DNA of 64,000 bases from Paracidovorax avenae (lineage in GTDB: Bacteria > Pseudomonadota > Gammaproteobacteria > Burkholderiales > Burkholderiaceae_C): contig NZ_CP156079.1 of assembly GCF_040892545.1 (NCBI RefSeq), forward strand, positions 3,445,501 through 3,509,500. Reading direction: 5' to 3'. Made by a program: the position numbers and the translations under genes. Of this stretch, positions 42,109 through 51,179 are shown piece by piece (within the stretch, counting starts at the first letter, position 1; each line of letters starts with the position of its first letter). The notes beneath the pieces were generated by a model that ran no database searches, was not told where the DNA came from, and was given only the letters and a program-made list of their open reading frames with translations.

Positions 42109-44388
42109 CTAGGATCCGCCGGTCGCCACGGCCTCGCGCGCCGCGGCGCGCACCTGCCCGGCCCGCTCGGTGGCCAGCGCCAGGCGGCGCACCATCCAGG
42201 GGCCGAGATCGCCGTCGTGCGGATCGGGCCAGGTCTGCGCTTCGCCCGGGAGCGACGGCCACGCGGCATCCACCGTGGCCGCGGCGTCCTCGCCCCCTTC
42301 CAGCCGGCGGGAGATCGCCTCGGCCGTCTGCGCGAGGGACTCCTGCAGTGCCGCGCCATCCAGGCGCCCGCGCCGCAGCAGCAGCATGGTCTTGATCGCG
42401 GTGAGCTGCGCCAGCAACTGGTAGCAGCGCGCCTGCAAATGCTCCAGCGCCACCACGGGCGGCTGCACGGCCCGGGGCTCGGCCATGGCCCGCTCGGTGG
42501 CCTGCACGAGGGCCGACAGGCTGTCGTAGGCTTCGCGCCGCGCCAGCCGCCAGGCCAGTTCGGGTGCATTGTCCACCGCGTGCAGCTGGCCCAGCGCCAG
42601 CGCCTCGCGCGCGTGCCGCGCCTGCGCCCCCAGCGTGCGCTGCACCAGCGCCGGAATCTGCGAGCGCTCCCAGGAGGGCAGCACATACGAGAACGCCCAG
42701 GCGATGCCGGTGCCGATCAGCGTGTCGGCCAGGCGCTCGAGCAGGTCGAAGGCCGGGCTGATCGTCCCGCCGTGCAGCATGTGCGACTGCACCAGGCCCA
42801 GCACCGTGGCCGCCACCGCGGTGACCAGGTAGCGCCGTACCGCGAAGGCATGGGCCACGGCCTGCGCCACCGTCAGGCACAGCACCAGCTGCCACGAGGA
42901 CAGGTGCGCCGCCAGCAGGGCCGCCGCCAGCACGCAGCCCAGCAGCGTGCCCGCCACGCGGCTGTTGCGGCGCTCCAGCGTCTGCGCGAGGCTGCCGCGC
43001 AGCACCACCACGATGGTGAGCAGGATCCAGTACGCGTGCGTGCCCCAGGGCAGCGCCTGCGCCACCAGGAAGCCCGCGGCGATGGCCAGCGCGGCGCGCA
43101 CCGCATGGCGCAGCGGCGGCGCATCCCAGCGCCAGAGCGTGGCCAGCGGCGCCCAGGACCAGGCCGTGGGGCTGACGAACATCTGCCAGCTGGCGCGCAC
43201 CACGGCCAGGTCCGGAGGGGCCTCGCCGCGCGCGAGCGCGTTCATCCGCAGGGCCTCGTCGTTGATGTGCCCGACCCGGTCCGCCAGCCCACGCGCCAAC
43301 GCGTGGGGCGACGGGCCCGAGATCGCGGCGGGCGGCAATGGATCGCTCCAGCGCAGCTCCGCCAGTGCGGGCCGCGCATCGGCGAAGGGCGCGGGCCGAC
43401 TTCCGCGCAGCAGCGCGTCCGCGAGCCGGGCGAACTCCGCGGCCGTGTCGAGCAGCACACCGCGCAGCGCACGCAGCACCGGCACGTGGCCCGGGTGCGC
43501 CTTGAGCGCCTCCACGTCCAGTTCGCACGCCAGCAGGTGGTCCCGCGTCTCCAGCACCTGCACCAGCATGGCTGCCAGCCGCTGCCGGGCCGGCGTGGAA
43601 GGCGCCTCCAGCACGATGTTGCGCGCGCCCTGCAGTTGCTCCGCCAGGGCTGCCTGCCGGCGCAGCAGCAGGCGGGTCAGGGCATGGGGTGCCTCCGCCG
43701 TGCCGTCATGCGGCGCGGCTTCGTCCTCCGGGCCCTGCGCGGCCGCGGTGGCGCCGGGCGCGGTGGTTCCGGATGGCGCGCTGTCGAACAACCGCGCCTG
43801 CACGCGCATGAGCGCCGCCAGCGAATAGAGCGTGTCGGCCACGATCTGCACCCGGTAGCGCGCATTGAGCAGCCGGTTCGCCACCACCGCATAGAGCACG
43901 TACAGCCCCGCGCCCAGCGCGAAATGCGCGGTGATCGCCAGTGCGGCGGGCAGCGGGTCTCCGCCCGGCGGCACGCGCGGGGCAGCGGCCATCGAAAATA
44001 CCATGGAGAACATCACCGCCACGGCGATCGGGATGCCGCGCCGGCCCCAGGCCATGGCGAGGAAGGCCAGGAAGGTGCCGGGCACCAGCAGCAGCCCCAG
44101 GTGCAGCGGATCGCCATGCAGCCACTGCACCGCGAAAAACAGCGGGATGCCCAGCAGCGGCGCGGGCAGCATCTGCCAGAGCTTGCCGCGGCGCGGCCCG
44201 GGCAGGTCCGGCGGCGAGCAGACGATCACGCCCACCGACGCGGCCGCCGCCGCAGCGGCCCCCAGCCAGACATGCACGGCAACGGAGATGAGCAGCAGGC
44301 CCAGCGCCACGGAAACCCCGTTGGCCACATAGTGGCTCAGTGCCACGCGCACGGCCGCCCGCAGGCGGTGACTCGGATAAAGCCTCAT
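42109..44388 (-). CDS. FUSC-family inner-membrane protein (YccS-like)
   Basis: The product is 759 residues. It has two hydrophobic blocks of about five to six helices each, at roughly residues 20-175 and 400-535, each followed by a large cytoplasmic region. This is the fusaric acid resistance (FUSC/YccS) layout. The second block has LRHAVRAALAIAAGFLVAQ, then WILLTIVVVLRGSLAQTLERRNSRVAGTLLG, the most conserved FUSC segment (cited in parts). Members are linked to aromatic acid or toxin efflux, but no membrane-fusion partner gene is adjacent. It is convergent with dgoD and divergent from the lipoprotein hydrolase gene. Confidence 0.85.
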   Translation of the reverse strand: MRLYPSHRLRAAVRVALSHYVANGVSVALGLLLISVAVHVWLGAAAAAAASVGVIVCSPPDLPGPRRGKLWQMLPAPLLGIPLFFAVQWLHGDPLHLGLLLVPGTFLAFLAMAWGRRGIPIAVAVMFSMVFSMAAAPRVPPGGDPLPAALAITAHFALGAGLYVLYAVVANRLLNARYRVQIVADTLYSLAALMRVQARLFDSAPSGTTAPGATAAAQGPEDEAAPHDGTAEAPHALTRLLLRRQAALAEQLQGARNIVLEAPSTPARQRLAAMLVQVLETRDHLLACELDVEALKAHPGHVPVLRALRGVLLDTAAEFARLADALLRGSRPAPFADARPALAELRWSDPLPPAAISGPSPHALARGLADRVGHINDEALRMNALARGEAPPDLAVVRASWQMFVSPTAWSWAPLATLWRWDAPPLRHAVRAALAIAAGFLVAQALPWGTHAYWILLTIVVVLRGSLAQTLERRNSRVAGTLLGCVLAAALLAAHLSSWQLVLCLTVAQAVAHAFAVRRYLVTAVAATVLGLVQSHMLHGGTISPAFDLLERLADTLIGTGIAWAFSYVLPSWERSQIPALVQRTLGAQARHAREALALGQLHAVDNAPELAWRLARREAYDSLSALVQATERAMAEPRAVQPPVVALEHLQARCYQLLAQLTAIKTMLLLRRGRLDGAALQESLAQTAEAISRRLEGGEDAAATVDAAWPSLPGEAQTWPDPHDGDLGPWMVRRLALATERAGQVRAAAREAVATGGS

Positions 44389-44580
44389 ATGCCGCCGAGG
44401 TTACTGCAGCGGTGCGCCCCCAGCCGCCCCGAGGGCATCCGCCGCGTGTAGCATGCGCACGGCCGGGCCGCAAAGCCCCTCCCTTCCAGCACCGGACATG
44501 TCCCGCAAGTGACTTCCTGCCTGCCGTCTTCCCTCCACTCGCCCTCCTTCTCCGCAGGCCCTGGCAGCGGATCGTCCGCA

Positions 44581-46587
44581 ATGCGGCGACTGGCGTTATG
44601 GAGCATGCTGCTCTGCCTGGCCTCGCTGCTGGCGGGATGCGCGGGCGTCACCGTCTCGGCCGTATCGCCACGCGACTACCTCGCGCAGCGCCGCGGCGAC
44701 GTGCTCACCACCGGGCAGTTGAGCGAGGCCGCTCAGGAGGTGCTGCGCGTGCTCGGCACCGACGGCGATGCCTGCGACCAGGACATGCCCGCCTGCCGGC
44801 AGATGCTCGCCGCCTCGACCGGCGTCGACGAGGAACAGCGCCTGTCCGCCCTGGCGGAACTCTGGCTGCTCGCCGCCCTGCGGGCCAGCGGCGACCGCAG
44901 GGCCGCCGGCCCCGGTGCCGACGCCCCTGCCCCCGCCAGCGAGGACCAGCAGCTGGACGCCTGGCTGGAAGCCGCCCGCCACGCCTGGGCCTACCTCTTC
45001 TTCACGCCGCGCGGCCCGGAGGCGCGCGCCTTCGAGGACCGCCAGACCCAGGTGCGCGACTACTACAACTTCGCCACCCAGCAGGCCCTGGCGGGCATGT
45101 TCCCGCGCTACCGCCGTACGGTCGCGGCCGAGGGCGGCGACCTGGCGCCCGGCAGGCGCCTGCAGTGGGGCAGCTGGCGGATACGCAGCGAGACCTCCGA
45201 TCTGCGCCTGCCCAGCGGGGCCCCCGGCCCCAGCGAACTGATCGCCGCTTCCACGCTGCGGTTCTCGGGCCTGCGCAACACCTACCGCCGCGACGGCTTC
45301 GGCGCCGAGCTGGTCACCGCCACGCAGCCGGCGGGCGACGCGCCCCTGCACGGCGGCCCGCGCCGCAGCGCCCTGCAGACGGCCTCGGAAGCGGAACAGC
45401 CCTTCCGCGAGATGCCCTACCCCTCCGTCACGGCCCTGCTGCGCTTCGACGGAAGCACGCTCGGCGAGGTGCTGGAAACGCGCGATGTGCAGGTGGAACT
45501 CTACGATCCCTACCACACGGCGCAGGTCGCGCTCGCGGGGCGCCGGGTGCCGCTGGCCGGCAATTTCACGGCGGGTTACGGCCTGTGGCTCGCGCGCTCG
45601 GGGTTCGCGGTGCAGGCCATGCGCAGCCTGCTGGGCATGGAAGACGGCCTGTCGGCACCGCGCATCCACCTCATGCAGCCCTACGATCCCTCGCGGCGCA
45701 CCATCGTCATGCTGCACGGCCTCGCGAGCAGCCCGGAGGCATGGATCAACGTGGCCAACGAGGTGCTGGGCGACGAGACGCTGCGCCAGAACTACCAGGT
45801 GTGGCAGGTGTACTACCCCACCAACCTGCCGCTCTGGGTGAACCGCCAGGCGATCGAGGAGGCACTGGAGCTCACCATTGCCCACTTCGACCCGGCGGGC
45901 ACGGCCACCGCATCGCGCGGCATGGTGCTCGTGGGCCACAGCATGGGCGGCGTGCTCGCGCGGCTGCTGGTGTCGGACTCCGGCGACGCGCTGTGGGACA
46001 CCCTGCTCGCGGAGCATCCCCTGTCCCTGGAGGACCGGCAGGCGCTGCAGCCCGAGCTGGACCCGCTCCTGCGCTTCCACGCCCTGCCCCAGGTAGGCCG
46101 GGCCATCTTCATCGCCGCGCCGCACCGCGGCACGCCGGTGGCACGGCACCGGATCACGCGCTGGCTCTCCAACCTGGTCACCCTGCCCCTGGCGACCATG
46201 GAGCGGTTCGCGGATGTCACCCGGCGGCTCTCGCACACCGAGGCGCCGGAAGGCGGCAGCAGCGTGGTGCGCCTGCCCAACAGCATCGACAACCTGAGCG
46301 ACACCGATCCTTTCGTCCAGGCCGCCGCGCGCCTGCCGGTGTCACCGCGCGTTCCCTACCACTCCATCATGGGCCGCGAATCGGAAGATGGCCCGCTGTC
46401 GGCATCGACCGACGGCGTGGTGCCCTATGCCAGCGCGCACCTGGAGGGCGCCGTGTCCGAGCGCATCGTTCCTTCCGGCCACAGCGTGCAGGAGCAGCCC
46501 GCCGCCATCCTGGAGATCCGGCGCATCCTCCGGGCCCACCTGCTCCTGGCACCCGCGGGTTCCGCGGGCACGGCCCCGGGGCAGTAA
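44581..46587 (+). CDS. Lipoprotein with alpha/beta-hydrolase domain
   Basis: The product is 668 residues from ATG 44581, which gives a lipoprotein signal ending LASLLAGC. An upstream in-frame ATG would spoil the signal. The first ~350 residues are a helical and beta region with no family I recognise. The hydrolase begins at RRTIVMLHGLASSPEAW, with Ser454 in VLVGHSMGG, then AAPHRGTP, and a late His in PSGHSVQE. It is therefore likely an envelope-anchored esterase or lipase. FGL/PGAP1-like bacterial proteins have similar blocks. It is convergent with the chemoreceptor gene 19 bases away. Confidence 0.82.
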   Translation: MRRLALWSMLLCLASLLAGCAGVTVSAVSPRDYLAQRRGDVLTTGQLSEAAQEVLRVLGTDGDACDQDMPACRQMLAASTGVDEEQRLSALAELWLLAALRASGDRRAAGPGADAPAPASEDQQLDAWLEAARHAWAYLFFTPRGPEARAFEDRQTQVRDYYNFATQQALAGMFPRYRRTVAAEGGDLAPGRRLQWGSWRIRSETSDLRLPSGAPGPSELIAASTLRFSGLRNTYRRDGFGAELVTATQPAGDAPLHGGPRRSALQTASEAEQPFREMPYPSVTALLRFDGSTLGEVLETRDVQVELYDPYHTAQVALAGRRVPLAGNFTAGYGLWLARSGFAVQAMRSLLGMEDGLSAPRIHLMQPYDPSRRTIVMLHGLASSPEAWINVANEVLGDETLRQNYQVWQVYYPTNLPLWVNRQAIEEALELTIAHFDPAGTATASRGMVLVGHSMGGVLARLLVSDSGDALWDTLLAEHPLSLEDRQALQPELDPLLRFHALPQVGRAIFIAAPHRGTPVARHRITRWLSNLVTLPLATMERFADVTRRLSHTEAPEGGSSVVRLPNSIDNLSDTDPFVQAAARLPVSPRVPYHSIMGRESEDGPLSASTDGVVPYASAHLEGAVSERIVPSGHSVQEQPAAILEIRRILRAHLLLAPAGSAGTAPGQ

Positions 46588-46606
46588 CCCGCCGGCCGCC
46601 CCGGCC

Positions 46607-48217
46607 TCAGGTGCCCAGCCGGGCGAAGGTCCCCCGCTGCAGGCGCGGCACCGCGCCCTCCGTCTGACCGCCCACCCGGAACACCGCCACGGCCGCCACC
46701 AACTGGTCGGCCTGCGAGCGCAGCGCATTCGCCGCCGCGGCGCTCTGCTCCACCAGCGCCGCGTTCTGCTGCGTGCTCTGGTCCATCTGGGTGACGGCCT
46801 CGCCCACCTGGCTCACGCCCGCGCTCTGCTCGCGGCTCGCGATGCTGATCTCCGACACCACATCCGTCACCCGGCGGATGGAGTCCACCACTTCGGCCAT
46901 GGTCGTTCCCGCCCGGTCCACCAGGGCGGTGCCGCTCTGCACCTGGGCCACGCTGGCCGTGATCAGTTCCTTGATCTCCTTGGCGGCGCTGGCGCTGCGC
47001 TGCGCGAGGCTGCGCACCTCGCCCGCGACCACCGCGAAGCCGCGGCCCTGCTCACCCGCACGCGCCGCCTCCACCGCCGCGTTCAGCGCCAGGATGTTGG
47101 TCTGGAACGCGATGCCGTCGATCACGCCGATGATCTCCGCGATCTTGCTGCTGCTCCGGTCGATGCCGCGCATGGTGTCCACCACCTGCGACACCACCTC
47201 GCCGCCCCGGGCGGCGACTTCGGAGGCCGCCTGCGCGAACTGGCTGGCCTGCTGCGCGTTGTCGGCGTTCTGCCGCACGGTGGCGCCGAGTTCGTCCATG
47301 GACGCGGCAGTTTCCTCCAGCGCGCTGGCCTGCTGCTCCGTGCGTGCCGACAGGTCGTTGTTGCCCTGCGCGATTTCGGCAGATGCCATCGCCACGCTGT
47401 CGGATCCCTCCCGCACCGTGGACACCACCCGCGTCAGCGCCTGCTGCATGTCGCCCAGGGCGCCCAGCAGCGGGCTGAACTCGTCGCGGGCCGTGTCCAC
47501 CACCGGCACCGTCAGGTCGCCGTCGCGCACCCGCTCGGCCACCCCGCGCGACTGCTCCACGCGGCGCTGCAGCAGGTTGGCGATGTACCAGGAAAACACC
47601 AGCAGGCCCGCGGCGATCGCCACCACCAGCAGCGACAGCTGGGTGCGGGTCTTGAAGGCCTCCTTCTGGATGGCCGCCAGCTCCGAGTGCAGCAGATCCG
47701 TCTGGCGCTGGCGCTCCTTGGACAGCCAGGCCAGCAGGCGGTTGCGCGTGGGAATCGTCTCGCCCACCAGCACCTCGAACGCCTCGTCCTTGCGTCCCTC
47801 CGCCACCAGGCGGAGATTGCGGTCCGCGATGGGCTTGAACTCCTGCTCCAGCTTCTGCCAGACCTTGGTGAAATCCTCGCGCGCCTGGGGATCCTTCACC
47901 TCTGCCAGGAAGGCTGCGTCGTTCTCCGCGATGCGCTTGTACTTGGTGTCTATGTCGGCCATCGTTTCCTTCAGGGCCTCCGGCGAGCGCACCAGCATGG
48001 CATGCCGGATCTGCAGGGAAATCTGGGTGATGCTCAGCTCCGTGCTCGCGATGCGCGTGAGCTGCGGAACGCGCGTTCCGCCCGTCGCCGCAGCGAGTTG
48101 TCCCACGTTGCTCAGCTGCGTCCAGGCCAGCCAGGCCGCCGCGCCGAGCGCGCATATCAGGAGAATGGACACGGCATAGAGTTGCCGGGCAATGCCGTAA
48201 CGGGAGAGGACAGTCAT
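46607..48217 (-). CDS. Methyl-accepting chemotaxis protein
   Basis: The product is 536 residues from ATG 48217. TM1 is near residues 12-30, followed by a four-helix-bundle periplasmic domain (LRLVAEGRKDEAFEVL near its end), TM2 LSLLVVAIAAGLLVFSWYI, a HAMP domain, and a signalling domain with the conserved hairpin tip EIIGVIDGIAFQTNILALNA. The C-terminus ends RGTFARLGT, without an NWETF-type CheR pentapeptide. The ligand is unknown. A CRP-like palindrome lies about 100 bases upstream of the start. Confidence 0.95.
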   Translation of the reverse strand: MTVLSRYGIARQLYAVSILLICALGAAAWLAWTQLSNVGQLAAATGGTRVPQLTRIASTELSITQISLQIRHAMLVRSPEALKETMADIDTKYKRIAENDAAFLAEVKDPQAREDFTKVWQKLEQEFKPIADRNLRLVAEGRKDEAFEVLVGETIPTRNRLLAWLSKERQRQTDLLHSELAAIQKEAFKTRTQLSLLVVAIAAGLLVFSWYIANLLQRRVEQSRGVAERVRDGDLTVPVVDTARDEFSPLLGALGDMQQALTRVVSTVREGSDSVAMASAEIAQGNNDLSARTEQQASALEETAASMDELGATVRQNADNAQQASQFAQAASEVAARGGEVVSQVVDTMRGIDRSSSKIAEIIGVIDGIAFQTNILALNAAVEAARAGEQGRGFAVVAGEVRSLAQRSASAAKEIKELITASVAQVQSGTALVDRAGTTMAEVVDSIRRVTDVVSEISIASREQSAGVSQVGEAVTQMDQSTQQNAALVEQSAAAANALRSQADQLVAAVAVFRVGGQTEGAVPRLQRGTFARLGT

Positions 48218-48319
48218 CGTCGAGCCTTTTATGTAGTTGCCTCCCGCCGGTGCATGATCGCGGGATGAACAAAATGATATAAACAACCCGCAAAAACAGG
48301 AAATTGCTTTTATCAATTT

Positions 48320-48335
48320 CGTGACCTGGATCACG
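48320..48335. promoter_or_regulatory. CRP/FNR-type palindrome CGTGA-N6-TCACG
   Basis: CGTGACCTGGATCACG is a perfect two-fold site matching the CRP half-site pattern GTGA-N6-TCAC. It lies 103-118 bases upstream of the chemoreceptor start, in the 222-base gap 48218-48439 that otherwise holds only AT-richer promoter-like sequence. Confidence 0.45.
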
Positions 48336-48439
48336 TCTTCTGCTCGGAATTACTCCGTATTCCCCAGGACGGAAAATACAGGTTGTGTGATGCGGAACGC
48401 GCCCGGGCACGCGCCGGCGCCCGCCGTCCATCCACCCGT

Positions 48440-49189
48440 TCAGTCGCCCAGGCGGGAGCGCAGGGCCTTCCAGGATGCCTGCGCGGCTTCCATGCGGCCG
48501 TCCCGGGCGGCCAGTTCCACCTCGCGCGCCAGGGCACCGTCGTCGGTCCGGCCGAGGGTGCGCAGCACGCTCGCCAGGCTATGGCAGAGCCGGCGCAGCG
48601 CCGCGAGATCCAGAGACTGCAGGGCCCGGTCTCCCTCGGCGGCATCACGGTCGAACTGCAGCAGGCAGGCATCGCGGTACGCACGGAAGAGGACGGCGTC
48701 ACCGCCGAAATACTCCTGGATGGCCGCGTCCTCCGCATCCGGCGCGCCACCTTCCCGCACACCGCGGACCTGCTGCGTGGACAGCGCGACCACGGCAGAG
48801 CCGGGAGACGCCTGCGGATCCGCCAGCGCTTCCCGCACGCACTGCTCGAGGGCCGCCACCGCCACGGGCTTGTCCAGCGCACGCCATGCACCGCTCGCGG
48901 CCAGCTCCTGCCGGACGGCATGGTCCAGGCCGGCGCTGAGCACCACGATGCGCGCCCCGGCTGCCAGGGCGGGCTCGGCCTGCAAGCTGCGCAGCAGGCC
49001 CATGCCCGACTCCCCGGGCAGCATCAGGTCGGTGATGATCAGCGCGGCACGGTGGCCCCGCAGCCATGCCAGCGCGGACTCGACGCAGGGGCAGACCTCC
49101 ACCGCCACCGGCAGGATCTCCAGCGCCATGGACACGAAACGCGCGACCGAGGGATCGTCCTCCACCAGCAGCACGACAGGTTGGTCCAT
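48440..49189 (-). CDS. Response regulator with receiver and HPt-like domains
   Basis: The product is 249 residues from ATG 49189. The receiver covers about residues 1-122, with the acidic pair E10/D11, the phosphoacceptor Asp54 (IITDLMLPG) and Lys in LDKPVAV. After a short linker, residues ~155-249 look like a histidine phosphotransfer domain with candidate His203 in LCHSLASVLRTLG. REC-HPt proteins relay phosphate and do not bind DNA. It lies 26 bases downstream of the HTH-receiver gene and belongs to the two-component island that runs to 53698. Its likely source of phosphate is the kinase at 51179. Confidence 0.85.
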   Translation of the reverse strand: MDQPVVLLVEDDPSVARFVSMALEILPVAVEVCPCVESALAWLRGHRAALIITDLMLPGESGMGLLRSLQAEPALAAGARIVVLSAGLDHAVRQELAASGAWRALDKPVAVAALEQCVREALADPQASPGSAVVALSTQQVRGVREGGAPDAEDAAIQEYFGGDAVLFRAYRDACLLQFDRDAAEGDRALQSLDLAALRRLCHSLASVLRTLGRTDDGALAREVELAARDGRMEAAQASWKALRSRLGD

Positions 49190-49215
49190 GGCCGGGCTGC
49201 CTTTCCTCGCGGCCT

Positions 49216-49845
49216 TCAGCCCCGGGCCGCGAGGCTGGCCCGCAGGGCGTCCGGCAACTGCGCCACCATGGCGGGCTTGTGGATCACCGGCAGGCCCTGC
49301 AGGGCGAAGGCATAGGGCTCGCGCTCGGCCTCGGAGAGCGATGTCACCACGATGAGCTGCACGCGGGAGAACTGCACGTGCGACCGCAGGCTGGTGATGA
49401 GCGCCGCGCCGTCCAGGCCCGGCAGCAGGATGTCCACGATCAGCACGTCCGGCTCCAGCTTGCCGCACATGGCCAGGCCGGCGATGCCGTCGCTGGCGAT
49501 GTGCAGGGACACGTCCGGGAACTGCTGGTCCAGCAGCAGCCGGATCAGGTTCTGGTAGTGCACGGAATCCTCGATGAGCAGCACCTTGGGTCGGCCGGCG
49601 GACGTGCTGCGTGCCGTGGCCGTCGCGCCCGGGGCGCTGCCGCGGCCCACTTCCCGGGAGCGCAGCCAGCGCTCCACCGAGTCGCGCGAAATGCGGCGGT
49701 GGCCCCCTGGCGTCTTCCAGGCCTCCAGCTCGCCCCGGTCCACCATGAGCTGGATGGAGCGCACCGCCATGCCTAGCAATTTGGCGGTTTCGAGGGTTGT
49801 GTAGTGGTCGTTCTGAGCGTCGTCGGAATTCGGCATAGGCGGCAT
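49216..49845 (-). CDS. Response regulator with N-terminal MerR/excisionase-type HTH
   Basis: The product is 209 residues from ATG 49845 (AAAGG upstream; ATG 49836 is an alternative). Residues ~15-62 form a winged helix of the BldC/excisionase type (YTTLETAKLLGMAVRSIQLM, then TPGGHRRISRDSVERWL). A Ser/Thr/Ala linker leads to a receiver at about 87-205 with Glu/Asp near 92-93 and the phosphoacceptor Asp138 (LIVDILLPG). The order HTH-then-REC is the reverse of common regulators. It is presumably the only DNA-binding output of this island. It is divergent from the lone receiver gene. Confidence 0.87.
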   Translation of the reverse strand: MPPMPNSDDAQNDHYTTLETAKLLGMAVRSIQLMVDRGELEAWKTPGGHRRISRDSVERWLRSREVGRGSAPGATATARSTSAGRPKVLLIEDSVHYQNLIRLLLDQQFPDVSLHIASDGIAGLAMCGKLEPDVLIVDILLPGLDGAALITSLRSHVQFSRVQLIVVTSLSEAEREPYAFALQGLPVIHKPAMVAQLPDALRASLAARG

Positions 49846-49965
49846 TGTGCCTTTATGCGGGACACAGGTTGTATCCAGTATGTGTCGCGTGCAACGCACC
49901 GGGCTTGCAAAGAGCAAATCTAATAAATATGATTCATGCTTTGCAACGGGACTCCGCGCCCCCCC

Positions 49966-50355
49966 ATGAAGACCGTACTCATCGTCGACGACCATGCGGA
50001 GATCCGCCGCCTCCTGCGCATGACGCTGGAGAATCAGGACGTGGCGCTGCACGAGGCAGCCAGCGGCGAGGCTGCCCTGGCGGTGGCGCGGGCGGAACGG
50101 CCCGACCTCGTCCTGCTGGACGTGATGATGCCCGGCGCGCTGGACGGGATAGAGGTCTGCCGGCGCATCCGGGCCGATCCGGGCCTCTCGCATACCCACG
50201 TGATCATGCTGAGCGCGCTCGATGGCCTGCACGACCAGGCTGCGGGCCTGGAAGCAGGCGCCAGCGCGTTCATCTCCAAGCCTTTCAGCCCCGCGCGCGT
50301 CGTCGATACGATGCAGCGCCTCGATGCCGCCCGGGCGGTTCCGGCGGGCGGCTGA
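49966..50355 (+). CDS. Single-domain response regulator (receiver only)
   Basis: The product is 129 residues from ATG 49966 (an in-frame ATG at 49936 would add ten residues). It is a CheY-like receiver with acidic residues in LIVDDHAEI, the phosphoacceptor Asp52 (LVLLDVMMPG) and Lys105 (FISKPFSP). There is no output domain, so it acts by protein contact or as a phosphate carrier or sink. Its stop overlaps the ATG of the solute-binding protein gene (TGATG), and the kinase gene follows in the same way: three coupled genes. Confidence 0.9.
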   Translation: MKTVLIVDDHAEIRRLLRMTLENQDVALHEAASGEAALAVARAERPDLVLLDVMMPGALDGIEVCRRIRADPGLSHTHVIMLSALDGLHDQAAGLEAGASAFISKPFSPARVVDTMQRLDAARAVPAGG

Positions 50356-51179
50356 TGCAGCGGCCACGGCAGGACCGACAACCGCTGCCGCACACCCGCG
50401 CGGCGGCCCTGCTGCTGGTTGCGGCCCTGGCTGCGGCGTCCCCGGCCCTGCTCGCCGGCCCCGTGGCCGAACGGGTGCAGGCGCGCGGCTCGGTGCGGGT
50501 CTGCATCTGGCCGAGCTACCAGGGGGTGACCTACCGCGACCCCCGAACGCGTGCGCTCAGCGGCATGGACATCGACCTGTCCCGGCACTTCGCCCGGGAA
50601 CTGGGCGTGCAGGTGGATTACGTCGATTCGTCCATGGACAGCATCGTGGGCGACCTGGTGGACGAACGCTGCGACATCGCCATGTTCGCGCTGGGCATCA
50701 TGCTGCCCCGTCTCCAGCAACTGCAGTTCAGCCAGCCCTACCTGCGAAGCAGCGTGCTTGCCGTCACCACCAAGGGCAGCTCCGTGGTGCGCCAGTGGTC
50801 CGACCTCGACCGCCCCGGCATCGCGGTCGCGGTGCAGAGCGGAGCCGCCATCCAGCTCCAGGCGGAGCAGCAATTCAAGCATGCGCGCATCGTCCCGGTG
50901 CGGCTGCCCGACACCCGCGAGCGCGAACTGCTCTCGGGCCGGGTGGATGCCTTCATGACCACCAGCGTCTATGCCCGCCAGCTCGCCCTGCGGGCGGACT
51001 GGGTGCAGATCGTCGCCCCGCCGCACCCCTCCTTCACCATTCCGGCGGGCTACGCGGTGCGCCCGGGCGACGCGGAGTGGCTGGCCACGGTGGACGCATT
51101 CGTCGTGCGCATCAAGCGCGACGGCCGGCTGCGCGAGGCGACCGGGCGCCATGGCCTGGGCGGAATGGCGGAGCCCTGA
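50355..51179 (+). CDS. Periplasmic solute-binding protein, amino-acid type, coupled to kinase
   Basis: The product is 274 residues. The signal peptide ends in the Ala-rich stretch near ALLAGPVAE. The SBP_bac_3 fold has GSVRVCIWPSYQGVTYRDP, LSGMDIDLSRHFARELGVQVDYVD, CDIAMFALGIMLPRLQQLQFSQPY and GRVDAFMTT. It is encoded between a receiver and a histidine kinase with overlapping start and stop codons, and no ABC transporter genes are near. That suggests a sensing role, binding a ligand in the periplasm and presenting it to the kinase at 51179, rather than a transport role. The ligand is unknown. Confidence 0.87.
   Translation: MQRPRQDRQPLPHTRAAALLLVAALAAASPALLAGPVAERVQARGSVRVCIWPSYQGVTYRDPRTRALSGMDIDLSRHFARELGVQVDYVDSSMDSIVGDLVDERCDIAMFALGIMLPRLQQLQFSQPYLRSSVLAVTTKGSSVVRQWSDLDRPGIAVAVQSGAAIQLQAEQQFKHARIVPVRLPDTRERELLSGRVDAFMTTSVYARQLALRADWVQIVAPPHPSFTIPAGYAVRPGDAEWLATVDAFVVRIKRDGRLREATGRHGLGGMAEP

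Noticed and set aside
48303..48318. Possible FNR box TTGCTTTTATCAA next to the CRP-like palindrome
   Set aside because: The two halves are one base too close for the TTGAT-N4-ATCAA spacing and the left half mismatches.
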